Shown here one piece after another: positions 59,054 through 64,000 of a DNA stretch of 64,000 nucleotides. The notes below the pieces were generated by a model. The model was not told where the DNA came from and searched no databases. It worked only from the letters and a program-made list of their open reading frames with translations. The stretch is from Larix kaempferi (taxonomy: Eukaryota; Streptophyta; Pinopsida; Pinales; Pinaceae), in NCBI GenBank assembly GCA_027924585.1, contig BSBM01000753.1, positions 22,526,501 to 22,590,500 on the forward strand, given 5' to 3'. Positions within the stretch are counted from its first letter, which is position 1. Every line of letters begins with the position of its first letter. Both the position numbers and the translations under genes were made by a program.

Positions 59054-60190
59054 CTCCTTGCAATGTCATAGATTCAAAATTTGATTAGCTTGTGCCCCAT
59101 GATTGTGGGTGCACCAATGGGTTTAGTGGTAGCATAAGAGAATCAACCATGTGTCATGCAAGTACGAACCCTGCCCCAGTTATCATTTTCCCTAGGAAAA
59201 AAAACTCAACAAAATGGAAAATAGAAAAATACACATGATTGAAAGGACTTGACAAGTTAAGGTGAGAGAAGAATTTATATTGTAGAAATAATTACAAGAT
59301 GCGCAAAATTTAGACATATACAATTTAGTAATGGCCAATTTTTTAAGAAGGCATGTAAAGTGGATATTGTGGAGTACTACCATCTTTGAAAATGTGCTAG
59401 TTCAACACTTAAAAGAAAGGAACAATTTTTTTTTTTTTTTTTTGATAGGTTGGATGTAGAAAGAATGGAATGAGTGGGCCCTTGTAAAGGAATTTTACTG
59501 AGATTGATGAAGAAAGGTCTTAAAACAACATATTTTTCAGAAATGAAGAAATACAAGTTCTTTAGGTTTATGGGTGAAAATATCAAGTCATTCAAACATT
59601 TCAAATTGCATGAAGAGAATATGACATGGATTTTGTCAAGAACATCCAACCATTGAGAATAAAGTGTTCATAAAGTTTTGGATATCGTGTTTATTATGTC
59701 GACGGTGTTAGATGGTATAAAAGGATCCTATATAATGATTATAGAAAATGGTATCTTCCATTGATATATATATGATACACATTTATGGAAAGTGTATGTC
59801 TGGTTAATGGTTTTCAAACACATTTCTATGCAAAAATATTTATGACATACAACCAAGTGCCAATGGCTTGTCATGTAAATCATTACTCGTCTCCAAAAGC
59901 AGTATATGAACACCCATAAATTCCTTTGTTGAAGACTTACATGCTCTACTTTTCCCTCATATTTTATCTCAATCAAATTCCTTCCAATGGAACACTTTTG
60001 CACAATAAAACCCTAGATATGACGATTCAAGCTAGAAAAAAGAGCTAAGAAGACTAAACATAGAGGTTTTCCTTAGAAGGTGATAAAATATGCTACATTT
60101 TTCTTATAAATTAAATCATTCTTTACTAAAGAATGCATACCATCCCTAATTCATGTTGGATATTAGGATATTTGGTTGAATTTAGAATAG
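59054..60190. other. non-coding flank with a 20-base T-run
   Basis: No gene recognised. The T-run at about 59429-59448 would be a poly-A tail on the minus strand and might mark the 3' end of the LINE fragment that begins upstream at 61060, but the intervening RT is missing. Confidence 0.35.
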
Positions 60191-60199
60191 AGCTTGTGT

Positions 60200-61060
60200 G
60201 AAATCACAAATGACCTTATCTTTTCAAGGGTGAATGGTTTCTCCTTGGTAACTTCTCCTTCTATGCTCTCATTCACCTCTTGGTTAAAAATTCTAAGGAA
60301 AATCCTTATCACCTTCATAATTATTCTATGTTTGGAGATTTTGGATCATTGAAAATATCTTGAATATGAACCTTCTTAACTTTTACAATTTCTTCAAATT
60401 ATTTTTCCTTTGACCCAACAGAAACACCAATTGACCAAATTGTATTTACACATTTCCTAAAATTGCTATAATTGTGAAATCACTTAGTGTTAATATGCCC
60501 CTCTTCCAACCATATGGATCTACTTTTGATCCTCCACTCTACCTCATTTTCATCTAAAAGTTCCTTTTTTCTCCTCTATTGTCTTTAAATTTAGCAACTC
60601 TTCATCATTGGAAGACCCTTTGACATTATTTTCAAAAAGAGTGGTTATGTTTCTTCTAACTTTTCTAGGTCTACTTGATTTTATTCATTTTTCATCTTTG
60701 CGCTCCCTACAACTAAATTCTTAACTTGTTTGAGATTAGAGGCAAATTGAAGCATAATTGAATCTCATGAACAAGGATCATAAATTTTCATTTTTTTGTC
60801 ATAGGAAGTCTAAAATATTCCTTAGCCAATCAATCATGATTAGATTTAAAAGGAAATGGAGGTTTTCTATCCTCCTTTTCTAGTTGTATAACAATAAGTA
60901 CATGATCATATAAGCCATTGTTTCCTACCTAAAATTTATATCTTTCAACCTCCTCCACCATTGTTTCCACCATTAAGAATATATCCATCATCTTAGAGAT
61001 GCTTATCCATCATATTAGAGATGCTTGTTGTTCCATGTTAGCACACAAACTAGCATCTTA
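60200..61060 (-). pseudogene. LINE fragment: endonuclease end and RT leader
   Basis: The minus strand reads VCANMEQQASLI, a decayed SDH box (YDHVLIVIQLEKEDRKPPFPF), then ENEVEWRIKSRSIWLEEG, FRKCVNTIWSIGVSVGSKEK, IQDIFNDPKSPNIE and ESIEGEVTKEKPFT. This is the order found between the endonuclease and RT of plant L1-type ORF2. Many stops. The RT core that should follow is absent. Confidence 0.75.
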
Positions 61061-61784
61061 AGATTGAATTCCTAAAATCAATGAAAGCTTATGTAAAACT
61101 AAGAGAGAGGCCATTGTCACCACACCTAACCCTTTTTGTCTCTTTAGGCTATCTCTTCTCTAGCTCAATAGTGGACTCCCCAGGGTAGGATTACTAGATT
61201 TTAACAATGGATTACATGGTGAAAATTAAGAGTAAATTTAGAAAAAAAAAATTGTTTTGTTTTTTTAAATATAAGCCATGAAGGAATTGGAGACTATTGT
61301 TTTATACAATGTGAAAATGGGGTCAACCAAGGATTGCAATAGGCTTTCTTTAGGAATATTATAAAGGTACAAGGTCGCAATTCACAAACATAGATGCTCT
61401 CTAGTGGATGGGATGATTTTAGAGATCACATAAAAAGAAATTTCTAGAGCAAAAAAAATTCAAATGGACTCAAGGAGGAAAGCTATATTGAAATGCATAA
61501 AAAAACAAATGATTTCTAGACACAAGATATGCAACTAAACTACACTTCCAATTGATAACAATTACCATAAATATAGAAAGCTTAATCCTTCATTACATCA
61601 ATTCCATTAACAATTTCATGATCCATTAACCAACCAATCACATGAGCAACATGAAAATCCTTCAATAGAGCACTAACATCAACCATCGTACATCTTGATT
61701 AAGTATCCCTTGTCCATCAAACTCAATGCCTCATGCCCTTGTCCCATATTTTCCCTCTGCCTCCTCTCCATTACTTCTACACGA
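61061..61784. other. gap with one protein-like minus-strand stretch
   Basis: Near 61700-61600 the minus strand reads VDVSALLKDFHVAHVIGWLM without stops, but no family was recognised. The remainder has nothing recognised. Confidence 0.3.
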
Positions 61785-61948
61785 AATGTAATAAAATATA
61801 CCCTAAATATTTGTATTGTCATATAACTTAATTAATCCCCCTTGGCCCCTTAATACCGGGCAATATATTTTATCATTTCAATATCATAGTTTATTCCCCA
61901 ATATGAATGGACGTGATAGGATATTTCCTACCAACTGACCCCTCCGTG
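61785..61948 (-). mobile_element. end of a second hAT-like copy
   Basis: On the minus strand, starting at 61948 (CACGGAGGGGTCAGTTGGTA), about 150 bp align with the left end of the transposon at 41099, including GGAAATATC, TCACGTCCATTCATATTGGGG and ATATATTGCC. The other end was not found, so it is truncated or extends leftward beyond recognition. The bases outside (61949-61956, AATGTTCC) interrupt a LINE RT frame. Confidence 0.75.
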
Positions 61949-62129
61949 AATGTTCCTAAAATTGGCAATAACATTCTTGTACAACCTTGTCATGGCAGCT
62001 CTCAACTCAAAAGGAACTTTTAGCTCTTCTAATATATTCCAAACGTTAGTTCTAGGCACTATGTCAAGTTTTTTTCTAAAGTCAACAAATCAACACAAAA
62101 TATTGGTTTTATTACTACAACACTCATTT
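61949..62129 (-). pseudogene. LINE reverse transcriptase fragment, downstream part
   Basis: Reads CSNKTNIL, a stop, FVDFRKKLDIVPRTNVWNIL, ELKVPFELRAAMTRLYKNVI and ANFRN. This includes the RT motif equivalent to FRKAFDSVPR, with the catalytic Asp kept. It continues 63290 onward once the insert at 62130-63289 is removed. Confidence 0.82.
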
Positions 62130-63289
62130 GTAGTAACACCCCATTTTTTACCTTATGTTGTAATTATGTGTGTAATGATGCAATGGTTAGATTGATCTAT
62201 ATGGTTTAGGAGACCATGAATATTGTAAATGATCTACATTACATATAATAAAAAAAATTTAATAGTTGCAAGTGAAGGAAGAAGAGATGTGGGGCTATGA
62301 TTCCACAAGTGGGGGAAGTGAAAGATGGGGTAAGGGATATGACCCTAGTTGGTGTTAAATCAAGTCCTTAAATGTACTTATCAACCTTGGTTAGGAATTT
62401 AACCCAAGGTCCCTAAACCATGTTATGGGGGGTGATTTGATAAAGCAAAGAGAAGAACTTGAATCCCATACTGGTTCATATAAATTACTTGGGAAGCTTG
62501 TGTTAATGGGTGTAGTACTTACTTGTGAGAGGAACTTGCCTTGAAACTAAGGTCCCCAGAGTCCCAACATGGAAGCTCCTTGTTTTCCTATGCTAGAGCA
62601 CTGGAAGGGAATGGGGATAGACTAAGGGATTGCGATGCAAAGAAGGGGGTTCAATTCCTTATGTTGTGTAGGATGATGGGGGATGAGTGCTAGTGGATTG
62701 GGACAACTGCGAAGGTGTTTCCACACCAGAGGGTTACGTGAAATGAGGTTGGGTAGATCATGGTACTTCACCCTTATGGGTTGATGGTCCCATCTCAGGG
62801 GTGGCCTCTGTCATACATAATAAGTGTGATAGAGTGCCCATGATTGGGAGGAATGTCCTTCACTTGAAATTAGTTGGAGGACCATTTACCATAAAGATAA
62901 GTGTTAAATATGCTTTGAATTCCATGGTTTATATTGCTATCGTGGATTGATTTAATTATTGTTTATGAAAATGCCAATGTGCCTGAACTTAATGGTTAAT
63001 GTATGTATGCATTCATGATAAGAATGCATGCATATTGTAGAATGAATAATTTAGATGAATGATAGCTATATATTTACTTTCCTTTGTTAATTAATTGCAT
63101 AATATGTCAATAGAATTTTAAATAATACATCAAAGATTAAGGGATTATAACTAGAATGACATACCCCATCACCTTAATAGTGTTAAATGGGTGGTCAAGT
63201 ACATGTTACAAAGGCTAGATTAAGGGATTATAACTAGATTGAAGTATCCCATCACCTTAATAGTGTTAAAGGGGTGGTTAGGTATGTTA
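62130..63289. mobile_element. 1160-bp LTR-like insertion in the LINE
   Basis: Flanked by CATTT at 62125-62129 and 63290-63294. Ends read GTAGTAACACCCC and GGTATGTTA, which resemble LTR ends (TGTAGTAAC...GTTACA) with the exact border uncertain by a base. Near the right end an ~85-bp unit ('gattaagggattataactaga...atcaccttaatagtgttaaa-gggtgg') is duplicated at about 63132-63290. No coding capacity. Confidence 0.65.
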
Positions 63290-64000
63290 CATTTTCAATG
63301 GTCCTAAGCATAACAAGGTGGTCCACAATTGAATGATAGTTCCTAAATCTGGCCTAGCATTTAGCTATTTTTCGATGACTTTCTAGCCATATGTTGATCT
63401 TCTTTTTTAGAATAATTCCACATTTAACCCAGTTATAATAGGGCTAAACATAATGACCCTATAATTAGAGGGATTGGTTTTATCTCCACTTCTAAAAATA
63501 AGAACAATGAAGCCTTGAGTTTGAGGTTTAGGGGAACTCTGCTTGACTGCTAAACTGAAGAGCTTGTGGGTGTGAGGGATGAGGATAGGCCCACAAATAA
63601 TCAATTTTTCTACTTGGTATAATTTGATGTTCTTAGCTTTCCCTTTTATGAGCCGCTTAACCTCGAACTCTATGTTGTTTAAAGAAAAAAAAATCCTCTA
63701 TAGAAATGGTTTGAATGTTTTCCACAACATCAAGGGTTTTGTAAAAAAATTTAAGGTAGGAATTCTAGTCCCTCAAGTGAATCATATTGTTTTCATTAGT
63801 TTTACGAATTAAAATTTGCCTCCAAAATTTCTTAGGATCTAGCTTAGAGAGGTGCAAATGCTTCTCTTGCTTTCTATGTATAATATAGTACATTTTGTTC
63901 CTTTTAATTAGGGTTTTGTACCTTTATAACTTGTTGGATTTTAAGGACTCATTAGAAGCATCCCTACTGATTTTGGTAGAATGTTTGCACTCTTCATCAT
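63290..64000 (-). pseudogene. LINE ORF2 fragment running off the window
   Basis: From the right edge the minus strand reads DEECKHSTKISRDASNESLK, YIIHRKQEKHLHLSKLDPKK, FWRQILIRKTNENNMIHL, then IPHTHKLFSLAVKQ, FRSGDKTNPSNYRVIMFSPI, KKINIWLESHRKIAKC and YHSIVDHLVMLRTIEN, breaking at the insertion. This is the pre-RT and RT fingers/palm of an L1-type plant LINE. Several stops. The 5' part lies beyond position 64000. Confidence 0.85.

Overview
This is nuclear DNA of a seed plant, with no prokaryotic or organellar signal. The evidence is a spliced methylesterase-type alpha/beta hydrolase gene with GT-AG introns, plant-type Ty3/gypsy and Ty1/copia retrotransposons with tRNA-Asp and initiator-tRNA-Met primer sites, L1-type LINE fragments, DNA transposons with target duplications, and AT-rich satellite DNA. 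Sparse genes, deep nesting, multi-kb LTRs and heavy decay point to a large, repeat-dominated genome. A gymnosperm is plausible, but the sequence does not prove it.

Layout. (1) 527-2683 (+): the only host gene that looks intact, a five-exon hydrolase of about 280 residues with a predicted signal peptide on its own first exon. (2) 2.7-11.9 kb: non-coding sequence with two arrays of one ~39-bp AT-rich satellite (3480-4318 and 10484-11262), a ~63-bp degenerate minisatellite and a GC-rich 337-bp inverted-repeat element (9740-10076). (3) 11900-24662 (-): a complete but dead Tat-lineage gypsy element with a CATAC target duplication. Its ~2.85-kb LTRs each carry a broken ~520-codon frame, and an RNase H-like domain lies upstream of its reverse transcriptase. 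A 745-bp LTR-like insertion sits in one LTR. (4) 25052-34002 (-): a decayed chromodomain gypsy element, split by a 4.4-kb insertion with a CTTGG duplication and cut off on the right by a copia element. (5) 34003-~44080 (+): a copia element in the order LTR-internal-LTR-partial internal, carrying a 2.5-kb hAT-like transposon (8-bp duplication) in the second LTR and a probable solo LTR in gag. (6) 44.1-50.98 kb: a CLV1/BAM-like leucine-rich-repeat pseudogene, a ~180-bp repeat, an unidentified protein-like relic and a LINE 3' fragment. (7) 50989-59048 (-): a copia element with both LTRs, an AGGCA duplication and a 403-codon reverse transcriptase frame. It has ~1.4 kb of satellite-like repeats between two polypurine-tract-like sites and a 939-bp inverted-repeat element in integrase. 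(8) 59-64 kb: two minus-strand LINE fragments, one interrupted by an LTR-like insertion and by the end of a second hAT-like copy.

Apart from the hydrolase there is no working pathway here. The layout records successive insertions, most of which can be ordered because TSDs or domain continuity show what was inserted into what. Retroelement frames are broken by stops and frameshifts, several of them consistent with C-to-T decay at CGA, CAG or TGG codons. All similarity calls are from motif recognition by eye; no alignment or database search was run.
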